Assembly (NCBI GenBank): GCA_003342895.1
Contig: PTFA01000055.1
Location: forward strand, 1-64,000
DNA length: 64,000 bases
Source of the DNA: Casuarius casuarius
Taxonomy: Eukaryota > Chordata > Aves > Casuariiformes > Casuariidae
Direction of reading: 5' to 3'
Below are positions 10,991 through 23,400 of this stretch, in pieces (the stretch's first letter is position 1; each line of letters starts with the position of its first letter). The position numbers and the translations under genes are program-made. The notes below the pieces were generated by a model. That model had not been told where the DNA came from. It did not search any database and worked only from the letters and a program-made list of their open reading frames with translations.

Positions 10991-13900
10991 GTAGTGATTC
11001 TGATTACAGCCTTGGCTCAGGTATACTAGCATATGTGAGTTATATATAAAATAACTATATCATGCAAGTTCTCATTTCGAAGGAAAGATATGCAAAATTT
11101 TCTGTTTGTTCTAAAAATAACATTGATGATAAAGTCCTGATTATGCCATCTGTCTTAATCTATTGATACTGTAATTCTGTAAGTCTTTACAGGGCCCTTG
11201 TCATAAGAACCACAAGTGTACATCATATATTCTCTGCAACTGAAATTCTCCTAAATGTCTCCATCATGCAGCTCACTTCAGTTTTTGAGACAATTTCATT
11301 ATCCTCACATCTTTTTACTTCCTCTAGTATATTTTAGTAGCCTCCACTCTGCGGTTTTGTGGTGTCAGATGAGGGCTGTCATTTCACTCTTCAGAGGGGA
11401 AAAAAAAGACTTTTCCTGGAAAAGAAAGTATTCCTGAAGGAAGCAGAAAAAGAGCATAAGCTCTTCTGAGGTGGGGCAGGGTAATCAGTGTCTCTGAAAA
11501 TCAGGCTGTAAGTGGACATTGTTTCAGTTGGCAAATAGGTTAGTTTAGTTTTGAGAGTGTTGCTTTTATATGATTGAATTAACTACGAGTTTCTCCATGA
11601 GCTATTTATATCAATGTACAAATCTTCTGCTAGCTAAAAGAAATACATTCTGAGGATGTAATTAATTTGTCTTGATCTATTCTGTATTTTAAATTGAAAT
11701 GGAGCATATGAATCACGCTGGAGTAGCTTGTTGAGACACCAGCTGAACTGATTAATAGTCTTCTGGATCAAATGTCACCTCTCTTTGTAAATAAAATAAA
11801 TTAAAGTGAACATCTTGATATAGAAAAAAAATGTAAGCAGTGTACTTCAATATGATCCATTAGGTGCAGCCCAGAGTAAGGAGAATTGCAAGAGCTATAC
11901 TGCCCCACCTATTTGAAGTTCAAGCAAAATGCAAGCCTGAACAGTGCTACTAGTTTGCCCTAGATTCCTTCCAACACACTTAAGTATGCTTGTGAGAGAG
12001 TATCCTGAATCCTCCTACTGAGAAGCTCTGTATTGTGAAGTCCCCTTTTCATATCCCATTTTTAAATAGATAAAGCATTGTATTTTGTTGCTTAATTCTC
12101 AAGACTGTAAATGCATACACACAGATATTATGTCAAAAAACTATTAATATGTTCTGTTGCTGCTACAAAGTCTACCTGGACCTGGCTTCATTTTATGCAT
12201 CTGCAACAAACACAGGTTGTCATGCTGTTTGTCCTGAGGGGAAAAATCATATCCTGGAAGAGTCACTTGAATCAAAGAACTACTAGAACTGCAGTTTGTT
12301 GATCCATATGAGGTTTGGTCTTTGTATATTACTCCACCTTTTTCTATTGTCAGTTTATGGGCTGCTTGTTGTGACAATACTGGAGTGACAGGTTCCAAGG
12401 TATGTCCATGATTTGGCATCCAGAACTTGTATTGGTCTATCTTCTCTATTCAAGAACGGACTATCTCATATTTTGCTTGATGGGTGTGTTGTGGGTTTCT
12501 TTTTGCCATTACTTGCCATTAGTTTCAAACTGATTATGTGATTACCGTCTAGCCATTTCAGGTTAAACCCTATGACCTAACTGGGAGAAGATAGGAGTCT
12601 TCTGTCTGAAACAGTGTTAACACCATTCATGTTGAAGTTTGCAAGTTCTTTTTTAATGATTACTTTAGTATCTGATACTTTATCCATTTCCTGGAAGTCT
12701 GAATAGTAGCCTCCAATAATGGAGATGATTAAGGGTCAATTCTATGCCAAGGCACACTGACTGTACTGCTTATTCCCATTCACGCTGTGCTCTTCTGACT
12801 TCATTTCCACATACTCGCTGAACATGTCTTGAATCTCCTGATATACTGGGTATAGATGAAATGTGTGCTGGGAACAGATGACCACCTCTGGCTCCTCAGA
12901 GTCTATAAAAAACTTGCCTTTGAGAAAGTGATGAAGAACTTATTGGAGTCAGATAGTAGAACATTGATCTAAATTTTGGGTTGACTTTTTTAATACTGAT
13001 ACTATCTTGTATACTCAGTTTATTTTACTAGTTCTAGGTTTTTTTGAGGGAGACATTTACCCTAATAGTATGTTATACAAGAGCAAATATCTTTCCTACT
13101 TTTGTTGATTTTTTTTCTCTTTGTCTTTTCCCTTTGACTTTAGTGAACACTTTCTATGTCTCTTGTTTTATGCCTGTGACTGTGTATTTCTGATAAGTGA
13201 GAGCTGCGTGGAACTGGAATATTTCATTTTATTTCAAATGAGAAGTTGTCTATATACATCTCAATTCAACATTCGTAGCACTGAATTTTCAGTAACACCT
13301 GCTTTCACGACAGTTTTGGAGAAAAACCCAAACTGTTATGTGGTTTATAGTCAATCTTGGCTCAAGTGCATTTTGTTCTTGAACTATGAAAAGTATAGCT
13401 AGCATACTCAAATAGGAGAAATTACTTAGCGTGGGTTTGTGTGTATTAAAACGTGTAATCCTCTGATCTGAAAGGTCCCGTGTGTCCTCCTGGTAGGACA
13501 AGGCTTCAAGACACATCTTAATGGTGTCGCTTCATATGGCTGCTTCTTAACGTATGGTACTGCAGAGGAGGCCAATGTCACTGATTGTGAAAACCTTAGC
13601 TAAGACATGTAGTCTGCACACATGCCAATTTGTCTCAGAAGAAATGTTGACACCTTGTTTAAAGTAAGCTATAGCCTGCTTGATTCTCTAAACTCTTCCC
13701 TGAGCTTACAGAGTCGTCAAAACTGAATTTTGACAATCTTGGTGGGCTGCCAGAGAACCATAGAGCTGGGAAGCTCTTGCATCCCACCTTCCAGGCTTTT
13801 GGCTCCTAGAAATGAAGCTTGCAATGCTCTAAGGCAGATCATAAAGTAGGTTAATTTTCAATCATAGATTCCATAGCTTTTGTATTCCACAGTGCTGGAG

Positions 13901-14940
13901 TGCCTTACCAGGTAGACTATAATAAAGCCAGTAAAATTTCAGTGTACAGAATCTTTAGAAAACAATAGCTTTTGTTTCATTTCAAAAACTAAGCATTCAA
14001 ATATTGAAATCTCAAAGGGAAATGTTGCTCTTTCTTTCCCATTTGTAGTCACAATCTTGCATCTGAATCATGGATGGAGTTACCATGTCTGTTACAGGCC
14101 TGAAAAATTTGGTGGCAGTATCTAGTAATCTGGTGATCCTACTGTTTTTTTAATACTGCAGATGATTGTTTTTGTCATTTTTTTTCTTGGTGTAGACTAT
14201 CTTCAAAATCAGTAAACATCTAATGCATGGTACCAGAATTAAGCTGTAGATGTATTGTGATCTCTTTTTTGTTTTGTTCAGTTTCTCTCCCTCTTACTTT
14301 CTAGCACACAGTCATTTGTAGTTTTGACTCTTTTTATCCTGAAGCAGTTTTTGCCACAAAGTCTGTGCATTTCTTTCACGGAAGTGCATACACAATACTC
14401 AGCATCTAGCTTAAGTCTGCAATTTTTAGTGCATTTTCATGTTCTCTAGACCACTGCTCACCTGCTTTCCTGCATAGATGAACATTGTGGAATGTTGTTC
14501 TTTCTTGTAACTTTATTTGTCAAAGTTTTAAGCTGCAAATCTTCTCTAATGCAGAGAGGTGTCTTGGAGTTAGAATGAATCACAAGTTGCTTTGACAAAT
14601 GAATTAATCTTTAAATATTTTAATAATTGTGTAAGCTGGTTATTGCACAAATTGGTAATTGCATACTGACTTCTCTTTCCAGATCTTCTCTATATTCACT
14701 GCAATGAAACTTTTAAGTAGACCATGATTTATGTGTTAAAAATGCTTTGAGCTTTTCTGGGACTCTGTAGTAACACTCCTTTTCTGACTGCCTGAACCTA
14801 ATATAATTAACAGTGTAGCTAACCTTAATTGTTTGCCCCGAATCAGTCTCTGCTGAAATTGTGAAATTTTTGCATGATAACCTAAAGGACATCTGTATAT
14901 GTGTCTCTTTTCCAAGAAGAACCAAATCTATAATGGTGGA
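10991..14940. other. AT-rich unique DNA, no gene recognised
   Basis: No repeat family or RNA gene recognised. A 46-nt interval at 12354-12399 is bounded by a good pyrimidine-rich acceptor and an AAG|GTATGT donor and is open in one phase; it is discussed under findings as part of a weak exon chain. The frames at 12144-12419 (minus) and 13121-13402 (plus) lack any domain and are treated as chance. Confidence 0.45.
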
Positions 14941-14993
14941 TGTATACCTGGCTGCCATTATCACTTGCTCTTTCTTTTCTTTTTGCTTTTGCT

Positions 14994-14995
<2 letters not shown>

Positions 14996-15028
<33 letters not shown>
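14996..15028. repeat. Poly-T tract (33 nt) beside an assembly gap
   Basis: A pyrimidine-rich stretch (about 14965-14995) grades into a pure T run that ends at the gap. The true length is unknown because the assembly breaks here. Confidence 0.95.
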
Positions 15029-15060
15029 NNNNNNNNNNNNNNNNNNNNNNNNNNNNNNNN
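15029..15060. other. Assembly gap (32 N)
   Basis: Undetermined bases. The gap lies at the end of a homopolymer, so it most likely reflects failure to sequence or assemble the T tract. The open frames drawn across it are meaningless. Confidence 0.99.
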
Positions 15061-16500
15061 TTCTTTTGATGTGTGAATTTAAGTACCAAATATGTGCAAA
15101 CTTGGTAAGTAGGAGGAAAAAAACTTAAACTGTCAAAACTCTTAAGAAGAGAAGGAGCTCTTAAATATATTAATGGCATAATAAGCTGCAGATTTTTAGC
15201 TTTTTCATAAGACAGTTTTAAAAGGTCAAGTCTAAAAGTCTGTCCTGATTCACCTGCAGAACAAAACTTGAAATGAGAAATATTCACTTCTGTCCCCCAC
15301 TCCTGTCACTTGTTAAGAATTGATAAACATGAGATGTTATAAAATGTTCAAATTTTAAAAGCCAACTGGAGCCATCAGGGATAGCTCAGGGAATGCTGGA
15401 CAAAACAGGTATTGGGAATAAAAGTAGTAGTAGTAAAGGTTTTGATATGAAAATTCCTCCTTTTATTTTACTTCACCCATAAATTTACCCCCAAATGCAC
15501 ATTAGATGAAGCACAAAGACTGAACAGACATGCATCAGAGACTCCATATCAACAACACTTCAAGTTACCTAAATAATTCAACAGCCTGCTAATGCATTTT
15601 GTCCATTAAGGCTTATGAGTATTCTGGAGAGCTATGAATTTTGTTGCAATTCTCCTGTTTTCCAATATGATCCTTAGATGAGCACCTGTCTATTTTTGTT
15701 TTGTTTTAGGATGAGTGTGATTACGTGTGTAAGTAGCTTCCTAGATATAAGAACTACCTTGCATTTCCAAGAGCTTTCTGTTCATCTTTCTTGTCTGTTT
15801 CAATCTATACTTTCCTAAAAATAAACTCATCCAGCTTTTTATACCAGTTCATGAGAATCTGAGCAAACAATGACCATCATTTTGTGGGTAGGCATTTATT
15901 ATCAAATCAGTAATTACTTATGTGAAGTTAACATGTATGTGACAAGTTACTCATTACATAAGTGTAATACCAATCCATGTATCTTGTGCTGTAGAGACCA
16001 AACTATTAAAGAGCAGTAGTCACATGTGCTTCTTCTTGAGGCTGTCACTTTAACAAAACTCTGTTCATCAACCACATGCACCCTATTATTTCTCTTTGGT
16101 GCTTACTGTTTGTGACTGCACCCTATGTTTCTAAAGTGACAGGTTCCATTTATAAATAAGTAACCATTACAGTAAACAAGTGGTTGATTATATTTTTACT
16201 AGATACTTTTTCCATGTACAGCTTGTGCACCTCCAACACCACGTGCTGCTACCATGAGTAGCATGTGAGTACTGATGACAGGGGTACAAATCCCAGCTGC
16301 CTAGAAACTTCACTGCTGCTGCTGCAGAGCTGCTTATCATGACTGCTGAAACTTGAGTGAACAGGAGGTTCTAATATGTAAACTGGGGGAAAAATATCCA
16401 AAATAGTACAGCATTGCATACTTATCTAGCCACCTGAACTTGTATACTATGAGGACAAATGTAACAGAATAATGAATAAAAATACCTGTTCATCCTGTCC
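15061..16500. other. Unique DNA, no gene recognised
   Basis: AT-rich with a short CTG run near 16311-16325. A 43-nt interval before the GTGAGT at 16264 is preceded by a plausible acceptor, but this is not sufficient to call an exon. Confidence 0.45.
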
Positions 16501-16506
16501 ATTTTT

Positions 16507-16556
16507 ATATATATATATAGTGCACGTGTGTATATACATATATGTGTGTGTGTGTT
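16507..16556. repeat. Compound TA/TG microsatellite
   Basis: Alternating TA units, then mixed TG/TA, then a TG run (about 16543-16555). Alternating purine-pyrimidine DNA of this sort can adopt cruciform or Z-form structure. Confidence 0.9.
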
Positions 16557-19500
16557 TCTTATAAATATATCAACAGACAAGAAACCTCTTTCCCTCCCTC
16601 TCCTTTGATTCCTTTGATAATATTTAGCGCTTATGAGTAGCTGATACAGAATCGTTTAGGACTATTAGAGAAGAGAAGACTATGAGGAACTCGAAGGAGT
16701 ATAACAAAGCTAGGTGCCTGGAAGGCAGAAAGACAGATGAAATTGGAAGTCGGCAATGCAAGCTAATGCACAATAGAAGGAATAATCTTAACTGCCAACA
16801 TACCTTGGGGGTTCTAAACTGACTCTGCCTTTTAGGGGGAAAGGACCTGTGCATAAGTCCATGAAATTATTTGTCTAAAACATAATTGTGCACTAGGAAA
16901 GCAAATAAGACAATAAGATTGTAAAAAGAGATGAGAAGGAATTCCTATAATCATGTTAACACTTCTATAATGAAGATAAGGATGAAATATTGAATGCAGT
17001 GTATTGGCTGTAAAACTTAATCATCCTTTTTTTATGTCCAGTCCTGGTTATTTTATCTAGGAAGAATGAAAATAGATATTGTACAGAAGCAGCCTAGCAA
17101 ATATAAGCATGTGTTTTATTTAGGTTTAGATTTATATATGCTAATGGATATGAATTAAGCAGAAGCTTCTGTAGCTAAGCAGTCACCACTCTTGAAATTG
17201 CTGTTTCATAGAAATGAAACAGCATGTTTATTTTCAGAGAGCAATGTGGTTCCTGGGGAAATATGGAGGTTTGAGGGGAGGGTAAAAAGAGGGGGAATTT
17301 GCAGGGAAGAAGAATTTCTCAGTGTTATCTCATTTCTGTAGTCTTGTAGGAAAATTTGCAGGATGAGCTGAAGCAAGATTCTGCAGCTTCTTGGCTTTCG
17401 ACTGAATAATGGCATCAACCATGTTAAAGACTAAAATAAACAGCCCTAACAAATGTACAGGACTATCTGAATCTACTTTATATGTTTCTTATAGTTTGTC
17501 CTTGCAAAGCATTTAATACTATAAATTAAGTTTTCAGATCTTGGTAACAGGTTCTTTTATGTGTCAGTCTGCTCTCTAGACTTTGAGCTATAATGTAATA
17601 TTCAGCTGAAGATATTGCTAGGTTTGAGTTACTACTATGGTAGTACACTGCTTTATATTCGTGATATTTCTCTTTCCTAAAAAAGAGATCCAAAACAATT
17701 AGGAAGAATCTTTAAGGTAATGGCTGAATTTGAATAAATATTCTTGGCGCCACAACTGTCAATGAAATTCAGTGTTCTGAATGTCAGTCTCATTCTGATC
17801 AAACATTACAGTCAGAGACTTCAATTTATTCGGTAACTCTAAAGCAATTATGTCGGCGTGATCACCATCTGTGCTAGGCACAATTTCAAATCAATGCTAT
17901 TCTTTTTTTTCTTGAAAGGAAGAGGCCTTTGTTAGTCTTATATCACATTGAAAATAAAATAATCCCCCTTTGTAACTCCATCTATCAGAGAGGGAAAACA
18001 AAATGTGAACTTCTTACAATATGGGTTTAATTTGCCTATTGGTGCATTCGTAAAGCAAATTGTCACAAGTAAAAGAGGGGAAAATGCTTGGCTTGCTGTT
18101 CATACACTCTGTAAGCCCCTAGATAACTTATGAAAATACATTATGTCAATTCAGACTAAAGAGTTCATCTTAAAAGAGTTCAATATGGTTAGTGGACTGT
18201 CGCTATATATTTATAGGACCTGGTTCTGAAATTAGCAATGTGCTGGGGGAGTTTTTTGCTGCTGTACTGTTTCAGCAAAATTGCATAACCTTTTTAAGGT
18301 TATTCAGCTCTGGCATTCTATATAAATTGCAGGGCTGGCATCTTAAAGTGAAAGAGATGCATATAATGTTAATAATTTTGGTGTGTCCCTACCCCAAATA
18401 ATTTCTAAAGTCAGTCAAATGCAAGTATGTGATATTAAGAGAACTGTTTGTGTAGTTTCCAACATCCATTCTTTTGAATTCTTCATCAGGTTTAGTAACC
18501 AAACCTATAGCAAATTGTCTTCTTGATGTGGCCTCTAGTTGGCTCTAAAGCCTACATTAATGCCGAAGGAAATTTTTATGTGATTATGACCTTTTGGAAT
18601 ACAACTATAGGAAGTATATGAATGGGGTTTTTTAGGTTGAAGTTTGTCTATTTTAATTTTGTACCAACAGGAAAAAAACATAGGAATTCAGGGGAGGCCA
18701 TTAATAAGCCAGGAAAAGTGTTCATTCAGCTTAGTACCTCGCTTCTGATGGTAGCTGATTCCTAGGGCAGAATGTAAGAGCAAGGAATTTTTGATTACTT
18801 TGTCTCTCAGCACTGAAATACTTGTATTTGCAAGAAGGAGATTTGGATAGTTTTTGTGTATGCAATAGAGTTCTCTTCCAAAGAGTTTTGGTGTCCATGA
18901 TGTTCTGCTGCCAAGAATTCCACCCCTTAAGTACACTCTCTAGAAATCGCCTTACACCTTTTCAAGAGAAAAACTTTTTTTGTTCTTCACTGGTTCATGT
19001 AGTTGCTTGGAGGCATATTAACTTTCATAAATTTGACACTTCACAGGGAATGGTTTGGGATATTCTTTCTTGTGTGATGGCTTTTCTAATCTGGAAGTGC
19101 TATATTGTCTTTTTATCTTTTAAATCTGAAGATAAGTAAAATATCTAGCTACTACTAAGGTCAATAGCTCCACTCATTAAAGGAATCAATCTCTTAAGCT
19201 TACATAGAAAAAATGTGCAACTGTTCCTCCCCAATGATGCTGATAAGCTTTATTTCATCTCCCATGTGGAAAGCTCTTCTACAAGGGAGGGAGGGGACAC
19301 TGAAGAAGGAAGACTTGTACTACAGTTTTGATTCACTCTTTGCAGTGTATGTAGGGGGAAATCTCTGATTCTCTTCTTCATATGGTTGAAGGAAAAGGTC
19401 TTTCTTCTATTAATCCTGTAGAGGATTAATACTTTACTTGGACTTTGGGGAAAAATCCTTTTTGGCTTTTAGTTTATGGGTGAAAGAAGCTTGAGCTCTA

Positions 19501-19814
19501 CCATATGCTACAGGCATTAAAAGAGCAATGATTTCTGTTCTCACATCCAATGTTTCAATAAGCTGAACCTCAGAAGCGTTCAGCTTTAGGCATACAAAGT
19601 ATCTTATGTAATCTGCTGTGACTTGGCTGACCTGTCAAAAAGAGCAGAGAAAGACAAAATTCTGTGATTCTTGAGGAACAGGCAGTTCTCTTACTACAAT
19701 TTCAAACTTTATTTTTCTGAACCAATTAGTAGGCTATTTAAAGTTTAGCTACCTCTAAAAATTGTGAATTTAGTTTGATATTAAGAAAAAAAATGCATGA
19801 AGTCTAACTTTAGC
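16557..19814. other. Unique DNA, no gene recognised
   Basis: No transposon, RNA gene or credible coding exon recognised. The frames at 16624-16854, 17206-17418, 18688-18936 and 18822-19139 overlap each other's opposite strands, have no domain and are treated as chance. Confidence 0.45.
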
Positions 19815-20493
19815 AATTTCATGAGGTTTTACAAAGATACATGTGAAGTCCTGCACTGGGATGGAATATTCCCAAGCAGCAGCCCAGGCTGGGCACAGAC
19901 TGCCTGGGAGCAGCTCTGCGGAAATGCCCTGGGGGACAGAGAGCTGCACAAGAGCCAGCTGGGGGCCCTGGCAGCCACGAGGGCCAACAGCTTCCTGGGC
20001 TGCATCAGCAAGAGAATCACCAGATCAAGGGAGGTGGCTATTCCACTCTACTCAGCACTTGTTAGGCCACACTAGGAAACTGTGTCCAGCTTTGGTCCCC
20101 CAGTTCTAGAAAGATATGGAAAAACTGGAAAAGGTCCAGTGGAGGGCTGCCAAGATGGGATCTAACTGCAGTCTTCAAAACCTAAAAGGTAGTTAAAGAG
20201 AAGATGGAGACACTGTCTTCACAAGGATGCACTGTGACCGAACGAGAGGCAACAGGCACAAGTTGCTTCAGGGGAAATTTGGTCTGCCTGTAAGAAAAAG
20301 AATTCTTCACTGTGAGAACAATTAAACATTGGAATGGGCTGCCCAGAGAAGTGGTGGAGTCTCCCCTACTGGAAATACTCAAGACTCAGATTAGGTTTTC
20401 CAAGGACCCTGTTAAGGCAAAACTCTGCTTTCAGCAGAAGGTCGGACCAGATAATCTCCAGTCATTTCCAACCTAGACTTTTCTATGATTCTA
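19815..20493 (+). mobile_element. CR1 LINE copy with broken ORF2
   Basis: Plus-orientation CR1. The frame from about 19819 reads as the late ORF2 region, with the family landmarks LGCISKRI, SREVAIPLYSALVRPH near 19990-20072. At 20073-20075 a TAG replaces the leucine expected after the RPH motif, and the following bases look one nucleotide short relative to the family, so the frame is lost. Later blocks still match (for example 'tgggctgcccagagaagtgg' near 20337-20356). The 3' end carries the CR1 terminal motif TCTATGATTCTA (20482-20493). It is 5'-truncated, with further internal losses between about 20155 and 20220. Inactive, and older than the copy at 1321. Confidence 0.92.
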
Positions 20494-23400
20494 AAAGCAC
20501 TTGTTGAGTGTCTGGTAGTTTCACTTACTGATGAGCTAAAAAAATGCATTTATCTCATTGGAATTCTGTAGCACAGCCCCTAAGTTACAGAAATCACTGT
20601 GCAAAGTCTGTACTTCATTTTAATCTGTAGTCTTGTCTCATTATTGTGAGAATCTAGTAGCAAAAGTTAGCTTTGAGCTGGAGCAGTAGGGAACCAGAAA
20701 ATAAACTATATTATATAACTGAGCTTTTTGTATTTTAGGTAACCTGATCTCTGTCTACTGAATGCCTTTCAGTAGCTGTTTTGTAAAAGCACTTGGATGG
20801 GGACTGAAGACGTATCCTGATACTAGTCTAGTTTTCTGTCTGATTTCTTTCAGGAATTAGACAGGTCAGTGTTCAGTATATATTAAGTATATCAGTCAAC
20901 AAATGCACCCCTCTGGTAGACAGCAGTTTTCAGTTTGCGGTGCTTCTCCTGAACTACAATGATTATTGCTATGAAATTTCTTTTCCCCCTCAGTGTTTTA
21001 AATGATACTCAGATTATTGCTTGGCAGTAATCACTGATGTTCAAAGCATGTCTTTGCAAGGGAACATTGTATTTGTTTGCTTGTTTGCTTTTAAGTGCGT
21101 TGATTTTACTTTAACCAAAACATGAATGTGGACCATGAGTTACTGACTGGTTATCTATTCACATGGGTGATTCTTTGCAACACTGTATTACTTCTGTTCA
21201 CTCCCACTAATTTCCTCTTCACCTTCTTTGTGTTATCTTTGGTCATTTACTGACCTCATTATACAAATCCATGAAATCATAAATGGTATGGAAAAACAGA
21301 TAAACTTTTTTTTCCTCGCAATACAGGAATTAAGGGAAAACCATGAAATGATCAAACAGCAAACTTGAACCAAATTAACAGAAATAAAATTAACATAAGG
21401 GAGAGTTTTTCACACAGCACTAAATCATGGAACTCCTAGACACAGGTTTGTGGAGTCCAAAAATATAAATAGACTCCTCCACTAATATGTTTAAACCTAT
21501 TTTGGATATTTGCATGCAAGTCACTCTGAGTGACTCTAGCTTGAAAAAAATCTGTAAATTGCTGATTATTTGAATCTTGGAGGGCACGGCAGGAGAGCTA
21601 CTGTTTAATGCTCCCCCCAGTACACTTTTTGCAAGCATCTGCTACTGGCCACTGTCTGAGACCATGTGGGCATTGGATCTCATCCAGCGTGACAATTCTT
21701 CTGTTCTTTAGTTGTATTTAGACATTTGGGGAATGAGGTTTTATTCATAAAACCCATAGCAGAAGAAAAAAACTATGGCAATGTGTGAATAAACAGTTGT
21801 GAAAGGAATTGAACTGGAATAGCTTTGTGGATTATAGGTGAAGAGGTTTTTTATTTTGTTCATAGATGTAGTAAGTACATGCAAATATTTGCAAGTAATA
21901 CATTATTACAGAAAGGAATATACTTCTTATATTAATCAGGTTCATTCATTCAAATAGAAAAGTACCATGTGGCTTAGGTGATCTGCTAATTGGTTCAAAT
22001 AATGAATCACAAAGAGCAAATGTCCATTTTCTATTTGGCAATCAATTCACAGTCTAAAATATTTGCACAAAATTTTCACTGTGGAATGAAAGCAATGACT
22101 AAATTGAGGTGAGGGAGAGGGGAACAAACTGCACTTTGACAAAGTTCTCTTATCTGCATAAATTTGTTCTCCTGGTATTTCAGTGAACCCTGTAGGGCTG
22201 TGAAGAACTCTTGCAGTGAATGTTAATATAACCTACAGAAAAAGAAACCATGTGTTCTTGATCTCATTGTGCTCCACCTATAATTTGGCTATATGGGTCA
22301 CTTAAAGTCTGGAGATGATATAAGTGCTTAAATCTGCTTAGGTAGGCTTAGGCAGTGTGTGAGGTACCATGCAATAGAAACTTAGTTTATGGTTTGGTTT
22401 GGTTACAAGAAACAGGGAGGAAATGAGATAAGGCATGGAATCTGATTTATAGCCTAGGAACTGCTTAAGCAAATTTGTGCCTTTACTCTTTCAGATGCTT
22501 TCATAAAATTTTCTTTTTTGAGGAATGTAAGGGGAAAACAGTCAGACTCTCATAGCTTCTTACTTTAGTTCATATGATGCAATGTTACAAGTCACTAGGT
22601 GGAATGTGAAGTATTACAGTTTTACTTTTGTTTCTGGCTAAGTTGCTTAAAATAGTGTTTGAAACATGTTGGATTTTTTTTTTTTAGGACTTGAGTTTTG
22701 TGGCTTCTGTTCCTTGAATTTGTTCTTTTTATTATCTTTAGACAGAAGGATTATACTAATGCCTTTCTTGGTTGCATTAAATATAAACTACCTGAGCAAT
22801 ACTTTTGTTACATGATAGTCTATCCTCCTCTTTGTGTTTTCAGTGGGTTAAACAGGAACTTTCCAGTTTGGGCATGGTTTATTTTAGTGCATATAGGTAC
22901 TTTCCTGCATCATTAGAGACAAATGCTGGTTGCTCTAATAGTTTGACTCAAAATAAGGTGATATATATCTTTTCCCCTCTATGTCATCAATTCAAACTCA
23001 ATTCACATGAATAATGACAAATTACCAACTGTGAAATAACTAGGTACTTCCTATCAGAACAGTATCAATATAGAATTTAACACTACTACTAGACTCAGCA
23101 GACTGAAGCTTGAATGTGAGTTAAAGTGAATTTATGTTTTCATCACTGAAGTTGTCCCCTGATGTCAAGGTTGCATTACTATTTTATGGAGACACAATTT
23201 CAGATTCCTGAAGTATTAATAACATTCAAACTCACTTTAATGTGAGTGTTATCCAGTCTCTTCAGATGAAAATTCGTTGCTAAGTTACTCCATGTCTTTC
23301 AGCCTATCACTTGCAGAATGTTTTCTGAAGTATTGCAGTGGTAAAATGGACTGTTAAAATTGTAAAAATAGCCATAGTCATGAAACCACACTTTTTAAAA

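Noticed and set aside
13745..13805. Short stretch resembling a CR1 start ('accatagagctgggaag')
   Set aside because: Similarity is limited to a few words and the following CR1 blocks are absent.
14861..15287. Three frames crossing the N gap
   Set aside because: They depend on undetermined bases and on a poly-T run translated as Phe or Lys.
16211..16264. Possible 43-nt exon before GTGAGT
   Set aside because: Its phases do not fit the neighbouring candidate segments and it is too short to judge alone.
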